A stretch of DNA of 64,000 nucleotides from an uncultured Pseudoruegeria sp. (lineage in GTDB: Bacteria; Pseudomonadota; Alphaproteobacteria; Rhodobacterales; Rhodobacteraceae): positions 558,001-622,000 of the forward strand of contig CANMJD010000002.1 in assembly GCA_947498155.1 (NCBI GenBank). The letters run 5' to 3'. The translations under genes and the position numbers were made by a program. Below, piece by piece: positions 48,239 through 57,134 of this stretch. The notes beneath the pieces are model-generated. The model did no database searches. It was not told the DNA's origin and was given only the letters and a program-made list of their open reading frames with translations. The stretch's first letter is position 1; every line of letters begins with the position of its first letter.

Positions 48239-49210
48239 ATGCCAATGCGTAATTTTACTTCAATTCTAACAGCAGGTTGCTTTGTACTGTCCGGTACGGT
48301 GTCTGCTTTCGCCGCTGAAACGCTCAAATGGGCGCATGTGTATGAAACAGGCTCTGCCTATCACGAGGTTGCTGAATGGGCCGCCGAAGAAGTTAGCAAG
48401 GTCACCGATGGCCGTGTGGAAATTAATGTTTTCCCTGCGTCCACGTTGGGCAAAGAAGTCGAGATCAACGAAGGCCTTGGTCTTGGTGCCGTTGATATCA
48501 TCTATACCGGTCCAAGCTTTGTTGAGCGTTACTACGGTCCGATCGCGATTTCCGACTATCCGTTCATCATGCGCGGCTGGGATCACTGGGTTTCCTATCG
48601 CGATAGCGATCTGTTTGCGGAACTGTCCGAAGGCTATCATGACGCGACCGGCAACCAGGTCCTCGGCCTTGTTTACTACGGTCAGCGCCACGTAACCTCG
48701 AACAAACCAGTCCTGACTCCTGCGGATATGGAAGGTCTGAAAATTCGAGTGCCGAACTCTCCGGTCATGTTGATGTTCCCAAATGCCGTTGGCGCCAACC
48801 CAACACCGATGGCCTTTTCCGAAGTCTACCTTGCGCTGCAGCAAGGTGTTGTAGACGCACAGGAAAACCCGCTGCCAACGATCAAGTTCAAGAAGTTCTA
48901 TGAAGTTCAGTCGAACATCAACCTGACAGGTCACATTCTGAACTCCTTGCTGGTGATTGCTTCTGACAATGCCTTGGACCGTCTCGGTGACGACGAAGCC
49001 GCCGTGCGCGAAGTGCTGGCCCAAGCTTCTGCCAAGGTTTCGGATGAAATCTATCAGTCCGAGCTGGATCTGGTTGCCTGGTTCCGTGAGCAAGGCATCA
49101 CAGTCAACGAAGTTGACAAAGCGCCCTTCCAAGATGCGGTCCGTCCTAAGCTGACCGGTGACGATGTTCCTTACACAATGGAACACTTCAAACGTCTCGG
49201 CGAACTGTGA
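48239..49210 (+). CDS. TRAP transporter substrate-binding protein (DctP family)
   Basis: A 323-residue periplasmic binding protein with signal peptide (ILTAGCFVLSGTVSAFA). The fold landmarks are LKWAHVYETGSAYHEVAEW at the mature N-terminus, INVFPASTLGKEVEINEGLGLGAVDII (part: FPASTLGKEVEI), the GLKIRVPNSPVML segment with the arginine that binds the carboxylate, and LQQGVVDAQENPLPTI. Next to kduI, uronates or unsaturated uronate products are the likely ligand. GGAGGGA precedes the ATG; a second ATG lies two codons on. Confidence 0.92.
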   Translation: MPMRNFTSILTAGCFVLSGTVSAFAAETLKWAHVYETGSAYHEVAEWAAEEVSKVTDGRVEINVFPASTLGKEVEINEGLGLGAVDIIYTGPSFVERYYGPIAISDYPFIMRGWDHWVSYRDSDLFAELSEGYHDATGNQVLGLVYYGQRHVTSNKPVLTPADMEGLKIRVPNSPVMLMFPNAVGANPTPMAFSEVYLALQQGVVDAQENPLPTIKFKKFYEVQSNINLTGHILNSLLVIASDNALDRLGDDEAAVREVLAQASAKVSDEIYQSELDLVAWFREQGITVNEVDKAPFQDAVRPKLTGDDVPYTMEHFKRLGEL

Positions 49211-49224
49211 GCGTATCAGGCTGA

Positions 49225-49815
49225 ATGTCAGATATGGACAATGATAAACAATCGATGGAGGGGCGCGCGGACGAGGCGCGCCCTGCCATCATTTTCGCCG
49301 ATACAGAGGTCGATACCTCTGATTTTGGCCTCACCGATTTGCCGGGGCTTCTTGCACTGTGGTTTCTGGCAGCGATCGTTTTTCTTCAGTTTTTCACCCG
49401 CTATGTGCTGAATGACAGTCTGGCCTGGACAGAGGAAATTGCACGATACGTTCTGGTCATCGTTGCATTCCTAGGTGCTGTTTCGGTCACCCGTAAGGGC
49501 ACGCATATTTTTCTAGAGTTCTTTTATCGCTACCTGTCCCCACGCACCGGGAAATGGCTAACGGTTGCGATGGAGCTGCTTTCTTTCGTCTTCTACGGCT
49601 ATCTGACGTGGCTGGCGGTAGAGTTGGCGCAAAAGACTAAAACCAAAATGGCCTCCGTCGAAATCCCGAAAAGCCTGCTTTATTGGGGTGTCGCTGTGGC
49701 TTTGGCGGCCATGACCTTTTACGCGGCCTACTGGCTGGTTCGTAAAATTCGCCAATCCCCCGAGGATGTTTTGCGCGAGCTTGAAGAACATTCGCTCCAC
49801 GATGTAACAAACTGA
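49225..49815 (+). CDS. TRAP transporter small permease (DctQ family)
   Basis: A 196-residue membrane protein with four helices. The DctQ signature region is FTRYVLNDSLAWTEEIARYVLVIVAFLGAV (part: YVLNDSLAWTEEIARY), then RKGTHI. The first 50 residues are an unusually long, charged cytoplasmic leader (EGRADEARPAIIFADTEVDT), although a later start near LPGLLALWF cannot be excluded. Fourteen bases after dctP; translation probably coupled to it and dctM. Confidence 0.9.
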   Translation: MSDMDNDKQSMEGRADEARPAIIFADTEVDTSDFGLTDLPGLLALWFLAAIVFLQFFTRYVLNDSLAWTEEIARYVLVIVAFLGAVSVTRKGTHIFLEFFYRYLSPRTGKWLTVAMELLSFVFYGYLTWLAVELAQKTKTKMASVEIPKSLLYWGVAVALAAMTFYAAYWLVRKIRQSPEDVLRELEEHSLHDVTN

Positions 49816-49828
49816 CAGGCAACACCCG

Positions 49829-51106
49829 ATGACCCTTACACTTCTTTTTGTTCTGCTGTTCCTGTTGCTGATCGCCGGTGCGCCAGTGGCTGTGGCACTT
49901 GGCGTCGCTTCGTTGGTCTTTATCATTCTCGAAGGCATGCCCAACGTTATTGTGCTGCATAATATGGTCAACGGGATCAACTCGTTCCCTCTGATCGCCG
50001 TTCCCTTTTTCATCATGGCCGGCCATTTGATGAACTCAGCCGGGATCACCACGAAAATCTTCGCCTTTGCGCGGGCAACTGTCGGCTGGATGTATGGCGG
50101 TCTTGGCCATGTGAACGTCGGGGCCAGCGTTATTTTTGCTGGCATGTCCGGTGCAGCCGTTGCGGATGCCGGTGGCCTTGGCAACATTGAAATCAAAGCG
50201 ATGCGCGAAGCCGGATATGACACCGACTTTTCGGTGGGTATTACCGCGGCGTCCTCGACCATCGGACCGATCATTCCTCCGTCTTTGCCCTTGGTTGTAT
50301 ATGGGGTGATCGCGGATACCTCGATTGGGCAATTGTTTGCTGCTGGGCTTATTCCGGGCATGCTGATGGCTTTCTCGTTGATGATCATGGTCGCCATCTT
50401 TGCAAAGCTTAGAAACTACCCGCGCGATGAGCGTTTCCAGATTCGCCTGTTTCTGACAACCCTCTGGCACGCGATCCTGCCGCTGTTTACGCCCCTGATT
50501 ATCGTCGGCGGTATTCTCACCGGTATCTTTACCCCGACAGAAGCGGCTATCGCAGCGGTGGTTTACTCCTTGCTGCTTGGCTTGTTCGTTTATCGTACCC
50601 TGACGTTCAAACGCATTTTGCGGGTGTCGATGGATACGGTGGAAACCACAGCATCGATCATGATGATCGTCGCAGCGTCGTCCATTTTCGCATGGATCCT
50701 GACGGCTAATCAGGTCGCGCAGATGTTCGCTGAATCTATGTTGGGCTTTACCGACAATCGGGTGGCGATCCTGCTGATCATCATGTTGATCGTTCTTGTG
50801 GTGGGCTGTTTCATGGAAACACTGGCTGCGATCACCATCCTGACGCCGGTTTTGCTTCCGGTGGCGGTTCAGATCGGTATTGATCCGGTTCATTTCGGTA
50901 TCATCCTGATCCTGAATCTGATGATCGGTCTGCTAACGCCCCCTGTGGGACTGGTGCTCTATGTCTTGGCCAAGGTCTCGGATGTGCCCTTTGAGCGATG
51001 TGTCACTGCGACGGCACCGTTCCTTGTCCCCTTGGTTCTTGTGCTGTTGCTGCTGACCTTCGTTCCGGCGTTGTCAATGTGGCTGCCTGAACTGATCTAT
51101 CGATAG
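49829..51106 (+). CDS. TRAP transporter large permease (DctM family)
   Basis: A 425-residue protein with about twelve helices, the ion-coupled transport subunit. Landmarks: LLIAGAPVAVALGVASL, FPLIAVPFFIMAGHLM, SVIFAGMSGAAVADAGGLG, STIGPIIPPSLPLVVYG and LNLMIGLLTPPVGLVLYV. Last gene of the TRAP operon. A 9-bp hairpin (CTCCCGCGC/GCGCGGGAG, 51116-51154) follows but has no T-run. Confidence 0.94.
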   Translation: MTLTLLFVLLFLLLIAGAPVAVALGVASLVFIILEGMPNVIVLHNMVNGINSFPLIAVPFFIMAGHLMNSAGITTKIFAFARATVGWMYGGLGHVNVGASVIFAGMSGAAVADAGGLGNIEIKAMREAGYDTDFSVGITAASSTIGPIIPPSLPLVVYGVIADTSIGQLFAAGLIPGMLMAFSLMIMVAIFAKLRNYPRDERFQIRLFLTTLWHAILPLFTPLIIVGGILTGIFTPTEAAIAAVVYSLLLGLFVYRTLTFKRILRVSMDTVETTASIMMIVAASSIFAWILTANQVAQMFAESMLGFTDNRVAILLIIMLIVLVVGCFMETLAAITILTPVLLPVAVQIGIDPVHFGIILILNLMIGLLTPPVGLVLYVLAKVSDVPFERCVTATAPFLVPLVLVLLLLTFVPALSMWLPELIYR

Positions 51107-51163
51107 GTCACTCCCCTCCCGCGCGCTTCTATGAGGCAGTGATCTGCGCGGGAGAAAGGTGGT

Positions 51164-51289
51164 GCTTTGAATTCTGCCGTCATCGGCTTTGCGTCAGCAG
51201 GGGCCATGACAGGGCCTTGGGGATTTTGGACCTTTTGGCAGAATTCAAGCCCATCGCTTTGCGGATTACCACGGAAATGCGCATTCAGA
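51164..51289 (-). pseudogene. Relic of a rep gene 5' end
   Basis: Reading minus, CTGAATGCGCATTTCCGT aligns with the rep start at 44652 (CTGAATGCGTTATTCCGT), and the frames share DGLEF, then AK-M-AEFK about 28 residues on. The relic is about 42 codons, has lost its start context and is not followed by the rest of rep. Upstream of both copies is a GGGGGG-rich hairpin after a GTATTTC, extending the similarity. It appears to be a second, older copy of the island's rep region. Confidence 0.7.
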
Positions 51290-51601
51290 CTGTACCTGCC
51301 GTATTTCCGGCAAAGAGGGGGGCCTAGGTTCCCCTCTTTGCATTCTGCTAGCAGTTTTGCATCACGTGAAAGACCACCCAAAATAAGCACCCCGTGGAGG
51401 ACTGGTTTATCGCCGAATTTGCCAGCCTCTAGATCACGGGAACTGTGATGTTGGGGGTGCGGAGCAGTTTTAGACCCCGTGGGTTGCCGTTCTCAGGAAC
51501 GCGGGTGTCTGTCTAAAAAGTATCCGCTCCGCGTGAGATTTAAGAGTAATTTTGCGGTGAAGCTTACAGGGCAGCAGCTCGTGCTGGTATTGTTGTATGA
51601 T

Positions 51602-51631
51602 CCAAAAGGGCGCACAGGGGCGCCCTTTTGG
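51602..51631 (-). terminator. Hairpin terminator after phosphate permease gene
   Basis: CCAAAAGGGCGC and GCGCCCTTTTGG pair perfectly around a 6-base loop, 19 bases after the stop of the PiT gene. The T-run is inside the stem. Confidence 0.65.
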
Positions 51632-51649
51632 TTTGTATCGTCGTTGTGC

Positions 51650-53134
51650 CTAGCCAACAAAGAGGGTGATGGCAAAAAAGATCGTGCCCGACAGCAATGC
51701 CGCCGCTGGGACGGTAATGACCCAGGCTGCGATGATCGTCATGAAATGAGAGCGGCGCACCAGTTTGCGGCGACGGCGTTCTTCGGGGCCGTATTTGGGG
51801 CGATCCGGCATCTCCTGACGGGCTTTTTTGATCCGCCGTTCTGCATCCCATTCTCGAAAGAAACCGACCCCGAACACTGCACCAACGGCGATATGGGTCG
51901 AGCTGACAGGCAAACCAAGCCAGCTGGCGACAATCACCGTAATTGCGGCAGAGAGCGCGACACAATAGGCCCGCATCGGGTTCAGTTTTGTGATCTGGCT
52001 GCCGACCATCCGGATCAGCTTTGGCCCGAACAAAAACAGCCCAAAAGAGATCCCAAAAGCCCCGATCACCATCACCCAGATTGGAATGCTGATTGCATCG
52101 GTAAAGTTGCCGGATTCAAGCGACTGCACGATCGCCGCCAGCGGTCCAACCGCATTGGCGACATCATTGGCCCCATGGGCAAAGCTAAGCAGGGCAGCCG
52201 AGACAATCAGCGGAATACCAAACAGCACTTTGAGCGATTTATTGCGGTTCTCAAGACCTTCGGATTGCTTGCGGATCAGCGGGATTGTGGCCATCCAAGT
52301 TGCAACACCGAAGGCTGCCCCGATCATAAGTGCCATGGTGATATCAATCTTGATGATCTTCTTAAGACCCTTAAGCGCCAGATAGGCGGCAAAGGCCCCT
52401 GCCATGATCCCGACAAGCACCGGCACCCATTTGCGCGCAGCTGCGATCTTGTCGTCCTGATAGATGATCCGTTCTTTGATAAACCACAGGAAAGCGGCAG
52501 CAATCACGCCTCCCAGCACCGGTGAAATCACCCAGCTGGCGGCGATTTTGCTCATCGTGCCCCAATCCACAGCCCCAAGACCGGCAGAGGCAATACCAGC
52601 CCCCATCACACCGCCGACAACCGAATGCGTTGTGGATACCGGCGCGCCGACCCAAGTGGCAAGGTTTACCCAAAGCGCTGCCGACAAAAGGGCAGCCATC
52701 ATTGCCCAGACAAAGGTTTCAGCGTTGCCCATGCTTTCGGGGGCAATGATGCCCTTGGCGATGGTCGAAACCACATCCCCGCCAGCGATCAACGCCCCTG
52801 CGCTTTCGAAAACGACCGCAATGGCGATGGCCCCGCCCATCGACAGTGCGTTGGCACCCACGGCGGGCCCCATATTATTGGCAACGTCATTGGCCCCGAT
52901 GTTTAGCGCCATATAGGCCCCGAGACAGGCGGCAATGATGACAATCAGGCTGTTATTGGCCTGACCAAAGAAAAGTGCCGCCGCAAGACCGGCGAGCAAT
53001 ACAAATACCAAAGAAATGCCCGGGCCCACCATGGGGCGGGAAACATAACTTGTTGCCATTTCAAGATTTGAAAGCCGCGCAAGGTCGCGGTCCAACGTTT
53101 CCAGATGTCTCTGGTCGCCCTTTTGATCAGCCAT
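51650..53134 (-). CDS. Inorganic phosphate transporter, PiT family
   Basis: A 494-residue permease driven by cation symport. The duplicated PiT signature appears as LNIGANDVANNMGPAVGANAL in the first half and FAHGANDVANAVGPLAAI in the second, with PVSTTHSVVGGVMGAG and PVSSTHIAVGAVFGVG after each. A soluble N-terminus (about 45 residues) precedes the first helix. The ATG 53134 gives MADQKGDQRH; the frame is open 20 codons further upstream, without sign of coding. Low-affinity phosphate uptake is the usual role. Confidence 0.92.
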   Translation of the reverse strand: MADQKGDQRHLETLDRDLARLSNLEMATSYVSRPMVGPGISLVFVLLAGLAAALFFGQANNSLIVIIAACLGAYMALNIGANDVANNMGPAVGANALSMGGAIAIAVVFESAGALIAGGDVVSTIAKGIIAPESMGNAETFVWAMMAALLSAALWVNLATWVGAPVSTTHSVVGGVMGAGIASAGLGAVDWGTMSKIAASWVISPVLGGVIAAAFLWFIKERIIYQDDKIAAARKWVPVLVGIMAGAFAAYLALKGLKKIIKIDITMALMIGAAFGVATWMATIPLIRKQSEGLENRNKSLKVLFGIPLIVSAALLSFAHGANDVANAVGPLAAIVQSLESGNFTDAISIPIWVMVIGAFGISFGLFLFGPKLIRMVGSQITKLNPMRAYCVALSAAITVIVASWLGLPVSSTHIAVGAVFGVGFFREWDAERRIKKARQEMPDRPKYGPEERRRRKLVRRSHFMTIIAAWVITVPAAALLSGTIFFAITLFVG

Positions 53135-53218
53135 AGTCGCTATCCCCTTTTTCGGGGGCACTGGTCGCTGAAAAAATGTCACAACGCAACTCATTCATTA
53201 CGTTGTAGGCGGTTTGTC

Positions 53219-53692
53219 TTAAAACTGTCGCACGATTGCCTGTAGCTCGTGTTCCTGCAGCATGCGCGCGGCATCCGCAAGATTTACCCATTTGCGTTTG
53301 CGTTCATGGGCCTCGGGAAAGGTCTTTGCCAGCTTTTCGACTTCGACGGAATATACCATTGTTTCAACAGGATAAGACCACCCACTGTCCAATTTTTTAT
53401 CGTAGGTATAGCTGCCGATGGCGTTGTCGTTGGACGCCCCTTTGATAACGCCTGCCTCTTCCCAGGCTTCTTGCATGGCTGATTCGGCGGCGTTTTTACC
53501 GCGCATCGGCCAGCCTTTGGGAATAATCCAACGGCCCGTATCGCGGCTGGTGATCAATAGCACTTCTTTTTCAGTACCGGTTTCGCGAAAACACAACGCC
53601 GCAACCTGCTGCCGTTTGGGGCGCTGGATCAGGAGGGCGAAAAAATCACTCCAGACTGTTTGAAGTAGTCTGATCATATTGAAACTGCTCAA
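53219..53692 (-). CDS. NUDIX hydrolase
   Basis: A 157-residue protein with the Nudix box GWPMRGKNAAESAMQEAWEEAG, which fits GX5EX7REUXEEXGU apart from A for R (WEEAG retains the metal-binding glutamates; shown in part EAWEEAG). The surrounding KRQQVAALCFRE and GRWIIPKGWP segments resemble the diphosphoinositol-polyphosphate/diadenosine hydrolase subgroup. Substrate unknown. An N-terminal 28-residue leader may shorten if a later start is used. Confidence 0.85.
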   Translation of the reverse strand: MSSFNMIRLLQTVWSDFFALLIQRPKRQQVAALCFRETGTEKEVLLITSRDTGRWIIPKGWPMRGKNAAESAMQEAWEEAGVIKGASNDNAIGSYTYDKKLDSGWSYPVETMVYSVEVEKLAKTFPEAHERKRKWVNLADAARMLQEHELQAIVRQF

Positions 53693-53832
53693 TTTTTATT
53701 TTTGTTATCCCCTACATAGGGGGTCCCGCCGGGAAATGCAAACCGCCGGTCTCGAAAGGACGATGCAACGTCCGGATGCGCCCCTGCCCGAGATAACGCC
53801 CCCGCAGAAATTTCGACTGATTCGTCAAAGGA

Positions 53833-54852
53833 TCAGGACGCAGTGTCCTTGGTGTTAACGCGCGCGGCCCGTGCGGCACGGATCGCCTTGAGCCTGTCAG
53901 AGCGTCGCATAAACGGCCCGATACGCAGCGTGTTTGTGGTGCCCGCGCGGGACCGCGTACGGAGCACCGGCGTATTGTTGGACGTTTTGCTGCGCGCCTC
54001 GCGGAACACGATGTAAAGCCCGCTGGCGATAATCACGGATGTCCCGATGATGGTCATCAGATCCGGCATTTCGTTAAACAGGACCAAGCCGAAAACCATT
54101 GCCCAGATAATTTGTGAATATTGCATCGGGGCGACAATGGCCGCTTCGGCCAAGCGGTAGGCGCGGATCAACAGCATCATCGCCAGAAAGGCACCGCCGG
54201 CGATCACCGCGGTGGCGCCAAAATCAACGATTGGCATCGGAACATAGACAAACGGCAGGAGCAATCCCAGAACCAGCACGTTGGAAACCATCGGATACAT
54301 CATCAGCACAACGGCCCGTTCTTCATGGCCGATCTTGCGCACCACCACAGAGTTCATCGATGCCGCAAAGGCCGCAAAGAGACCGGCCAGATGTCCAAGA
54401 CCAAGCTCGGCCCCGCCCGGACGCAGCACGATGATCACACCGATCAAACCGACAATGACTGCGCCCCAACGGTGAGCCCCGACTTTTTCCCCAAGAATGG
54501 GAATAGACAAAATTGTAATGATCAGCGGCGCGGCAAAGAGGATCGCATAGGCCTGTGCCAAAGGCAGCAGGCTAAAGGCCAATACCCCCATCGTCGCCCC
54601 GACAAGAGTCGAGGCACAGCGCACGAACATCCACCACGGATGGATCGGGCGCAGGTGACCCTCGGTGCTGTCGCCGATCAACATCATCGTGACAATCGGG
54701 AACCCCAGCAAGCCGGAAAAGAACAGGATTTGTACCGGTGAATAGCTCGCCCCGAGATATTTCACGAAAACATCATGGGTCGCGTAAACACCAAAAGCCG
54801 CCAAAGAAAACAGCGCGCCCTGTACGTTGGAGCTTGGGGGGGTGGCGGACAT
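53833..54852 (-). CDS. DMT family (EamA-type) transporter
   Basis: A 339-residue protein with ten hydrophobic helices in two EamA repeats (YSPVQILFFSGLLGFPIV, LLPLAQAYAILFAAPLIITILSIPILGEKVG in part PLAQAYAILFAAPL; EAAIVAPMQYSQIIWAMVFG) and a basic cytoplasmic tail of about 55 residues rich in arginine and threonine. It is more distant from the tandem pair at 11-13 kb. The ATG at 54852 follows AAGG; an earlier start at 54888 is less likely. Substrate unknown. Confidence 0.88.
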   Translation of the reverse strand: MSATPPSSNVQGALFSLAAFGVYATHDVFVKYLGASYSPVQILFFSGLLGFPIVTMMLIGDSTEGHLRPIHPWWMFVRCASTLVGATMGVLAFSLLPLAQAYAILFAAPLIITILSIPILGEKVGAHRWGAVIVGLIGVIIVLRPGGAELGLGHLAGLFAAFAASMNSVVVRKIGHEERAVVLMMYPMVSNVLVLGLLLPFVYVPMPIVDFGATAVIAGGAFLAMMLLIRAYRLAEAAIVAPMQYSQIIWAMVFGLVLFNEMPDLMTIIGTSVIIASGLYIVFREARSKTSNNTPVLRTRSRAGTTNTLRIGPFMRRSDRLKAIRAARAARVNTKDTAS

Positions 54853-54922
54853 GTTATCAACCTTGGAACATTGGGATAGCGCTAGCATTCCCCATCACAG
54901 CACGCGCGTAAAGGCGCAAACG

Positions 54923-54951
54923 AAAACGCGCGCCCCGAAGGCGCGCGTTTT
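54923..54951. terminator. Bidirectional terminator after leuB
   Basis: AAAACGCGCGCC (54923-54934) and GGCGCGCGTTTT (54940-54951) form a 12-bp stem with a 5-base loop. T-runs follow on both strands (TTTTTTT on plus, TTTTCGTTT on minus). It separates leuB from the DMT gene. Confidence 0.8.
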
Positions 54952-54973
54952 TTTGGTTATGGATGTAAATCCG

Positions 54974-56080
54974 TCAGAGGCTGTCGGACAAAGCGGCAAG
55001 GATCGCATCGCCCATTTCGGACGTGCTGATCGGAGAGCCACCTTCTTCGCCCAACAGATCGGCTGTCCGCGCCCCGTCGGCGAGCACTTTTTCAACAGCC
55101 GCTTCCAGACGATCCGCTTCGGCGCCTTGATCAAAGGAATAGCGCAGCGCCATCGCAAAACTAAGGATACAGGCAATCGGGTTGGCTTTGCCCTGACCGG
55201 CGATGTCGGGGGCAGATCCGTGTACCGGCTCATACATGGCTTTTGGGCGACCGTTGGCCATGGGCGCGCCAAGGCTGGCCGATGGCAACATGCCCAGCGA
55301 ACCGGTCAGCATGGCGGCCGCGTCGGACAAGAGGTCACCAAACAGGTTATCCGTGACAATCACGTCGAATTGTTTGGGCCAGCGGCACAGCTGCATGGCA
55401 CCGGCGTCCGCATACATATGCGACAGTTCTACATCGGGATATTCCGCTGCGTGGATTTCGGTCACCACATCGCGCCATAGAATGCCGCTTTCCATGACAT
55501 TGGCTTTTTCCATCGAGCAGACTTTGTTGCCACGCTTTCGGGCCAGTTCAAAGGCGGACCGGGCTACACGGGCAATTTCGCTTTCTGTGTAGCGCTGGGT
55601 GTTGATGCCAACACGCTCGTTACCTTCGTTGATGATGCCACGAGGCTCACCAAAATAGATGCCGCTGGTCAACTCGCGGACGATCATGATGTCCAGACCG
55701 GCAACGACATCTCTTTTCAAAGACGAGAAATCTGCCAGCGCGTCAAAACATTGCGCAGGGCGCAGGTTGGAAAACAAATCCATTTCCTTGCGCAGGCGCA
55801 GCAGGCCGCGTTCGGGTTTTACCGAGAAATCCAATACGTCGTATTTCGGACCACCGACAGCCCCAAGCAGAACCGCGTCGACCTCTTGGGCTTTTGCCAT
55901 GGTCTCATCTGTCAGGGGGGTGCCATGGGCATCATAGGCCGCACCGCCAACCAGATCTTCGCTGACGTCGATGGTCAGATCGCGGTTGGCACCGTACCAG
56001 TCAATGACTTTGCGAACTTCGGTCATGACTTCGGGGCCGATGCCGTCGCCGGCAAGAATCAATAGGGACGGATTGCTCAT
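54974..56080 (-). CDS. leuB: 3-isopropylmalate dehydrogenase
   Basis: A 368-residue NAD-dependent beta-decarboxylating dehydrogenase, third step of leucine synthesis. GDGIGPEVM at the start, [15 protein letters not shown] with the substrate-binding residues, [20 protein letters not shown] (the metal site aspartates) and [18 protein letters not shown] identify it, the last being the NAD-specific loop (length typical, 358-370). leuD and leuC lie 4 kb upstream on the same strand, with four unrelated genes between. Confidence 0.96.
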   Translation of the reverse strand: MSNPSLLILAGDGIGPEVMTEVRKVIDWYGANRDLTIDVSEDLVGGAAYDAHGTPLTDETMAKAQEVDAVLLGAVGGPKYDVLDFSVKPERGLLRLRKEMDLFSNLRPAQCFDALADFSSLKRDVVAGLDIMIVRELTSGIYFGEPRGIINEGNERVGINTQRYTESEIARVARSAFELARKRGNKVCSMEKANVMESGILWRDVVTEIHAAEYPDVELSHMYADAGAMQLCRWPKQFDVIVTDNLFGDLLSDAAAMLTGSLGMLPSASLGAPMANGRPKAMYEPVHGSAPDIAGQGKANPIACILSFAMALRYSFDQGAEADRLEAAVEKVLADGARTADLLGEEGGSPISTSEMGDAILAALSDSL

Positions 56081-56144
56081 GTGTGCGGGCCTTTTTGTTC
56101 GGGTAATCAGTTGCGCATGGGCCTACCCTTTGGGCAACTTGGGG

Positions 56145-57041
56145 TCAAGCACCGGTGACCGCAGCAAGTCTTTCAGAGAGCAAATCAAAGGTTTTTCGCA
56201 CCCGTGGCGTATGGCGCAGGGCTTCTGGTACAGAGAGCCATACCTCTAGCGGCGGAATCGTGATGTCGGGCAACACCTGACGAACTTCGGGGTGCTGCGC
56301 GGCAATAAACTGCTGACCCACCCCGATACCGCAACCGGCCCTGAGCAACTCCCAATAGACGGTCTGGTTATCGCAGCGCGTGCCAAAGAAATTGCGATCC
56401 ACATCCCAGCCGAATTTGCGCATGCCCTGAATGATCAAATCCGATTTGTCATAGCCGATCCACTGATGATCCAGGGCGTCTTCGATAGAGGTGGGGAAGC
56501 CCGCCCGATCCAGATAGGACTGCGCCGCATAAAGCCCGATGGTAAGGCGGCCAAGGGGCTTGGTCACAATATCAAGCTGGGTCGGGCGATACATGCGCAC
56601 CGCGATATCTGCCTCGTGGAACAGCAGGTTTTCACTGACATCCGAGGCCAGCAGCTCTATCTCGATTTCAGGGGCCTCTTGCCGGATTTCGGCAATGATC
56701 CGTGGCAATACATGATGTGACATGCTCACCGAGGCAGTGATCCGCACGGTGCCGCTGGGGCGTTCGGATTGGCCGGTTGCGATCAGACCCAAACGCGCCG
56801 CTGCGGCGACCATATCGCGGGCGGGATCCAGCAAAGCAGCGCCTTGTTCGGTCAGTTCCAACCCCCGCGGCACACGGTTGAACAGCCGCAGGTCAAGCTG
56901 TTGCTCCAACTGGCGGATGTGCCGCCCCAGGGTCGGCTGGCTCTGGTTGAGGGCAAGGGCGGCCTGCGAAAGAGAACCGGCTTCAGCCACCGCCGCAAAG
57001 CTTTGCCAGAGGGACCAATCGGGGGAAGGGGATGTATCCAT
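56145..57041 (-). CDS. LysR family transcriptional regulator
   Basis: A 298-residue LysR protein. The helix-turn-helix is FAAVAEAGSLSQAALALNQSQPTLGRHIRQLE (part: SLSQAALALNQSQPTLGRHI) and the rest is the periplasmic-binding-like effector domain. It is divergent from a reductase gene 93 bases away, with an inverted repeat between, so it probably regulates that gene. The start at 57041 gives the normal short leader; 57062 is possible. Confidence 0.9.
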   Translation of the reverse strand: MDTSPSPDWSLWQSFAAVAEAGSLSQAALALNQSQPTLGRHIRQLEQQLDLRLFNRVPRGLELTEQGAALLDPARDMVAAAARLGLIATGQSERPSGTVRITASVSMSHHVLPRIIAEIRQEAPEIEIELLASDVSENLLFHEADIAVRMYRPTQLDIVTKPLGRLTIGLYAAQSYLDRAGFPTSIEDALDHQWIGYDKSDLIIQGMRKFGWDVDRNFFGTRCDNQTVYWELLRAGCGIGVGQQFIAAQHPEVRQVLPDITIPPLEVWLSVPEALRHTPRVRKTFDLLSERLAAVTGA

Positions 57042-57077
57042 ACATATATGAATAGCAGACATCCGAATTTGCGCAAT

Positions 57078-57095
57078 ATTCAGACTGATTTGAAT
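57078..57095. promoter_or_regulatory. Inverted repeat, candidate LysR operator
   Basis: ATTCA (57078-57082) and TGAAT (57091-57095) are perfect arms around eight bases, lying between the divergent LysR and reductase genes. The 18-bp size and the position suit LysR-type binding. Confidence 0.45.
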
Positions 57096-57134
57096 GGGGT
57101 AATTATCTGGCAGCACAGAAAAAGGATCAGCGCA

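Larger units (their letters stand above)
51107..51649. other. Non-coding stretch with mobile-element remains
   Basis: A 543-base stretch between dctM and the phosphate permease. It holds the hairpin at 51116-51154, the rep relic at 51164-51289, an 11-bp perfect hairpin GCAAAGAGGGG/CCCCTCTTTGC (51310-51341) and the terminator of the phosphate permease (51602-51631). Nothing recognised in 51345-51600. Confidence 0.65.

Noticed and set aside
51310-51341. Rho-independent terminator of dctM
   Set aside because: The 11-bp stem is perfect but has no T-run, lies 200 bases after dctM and aligns with the hairpin upstream of the rep gene, so it is more likely element debris.
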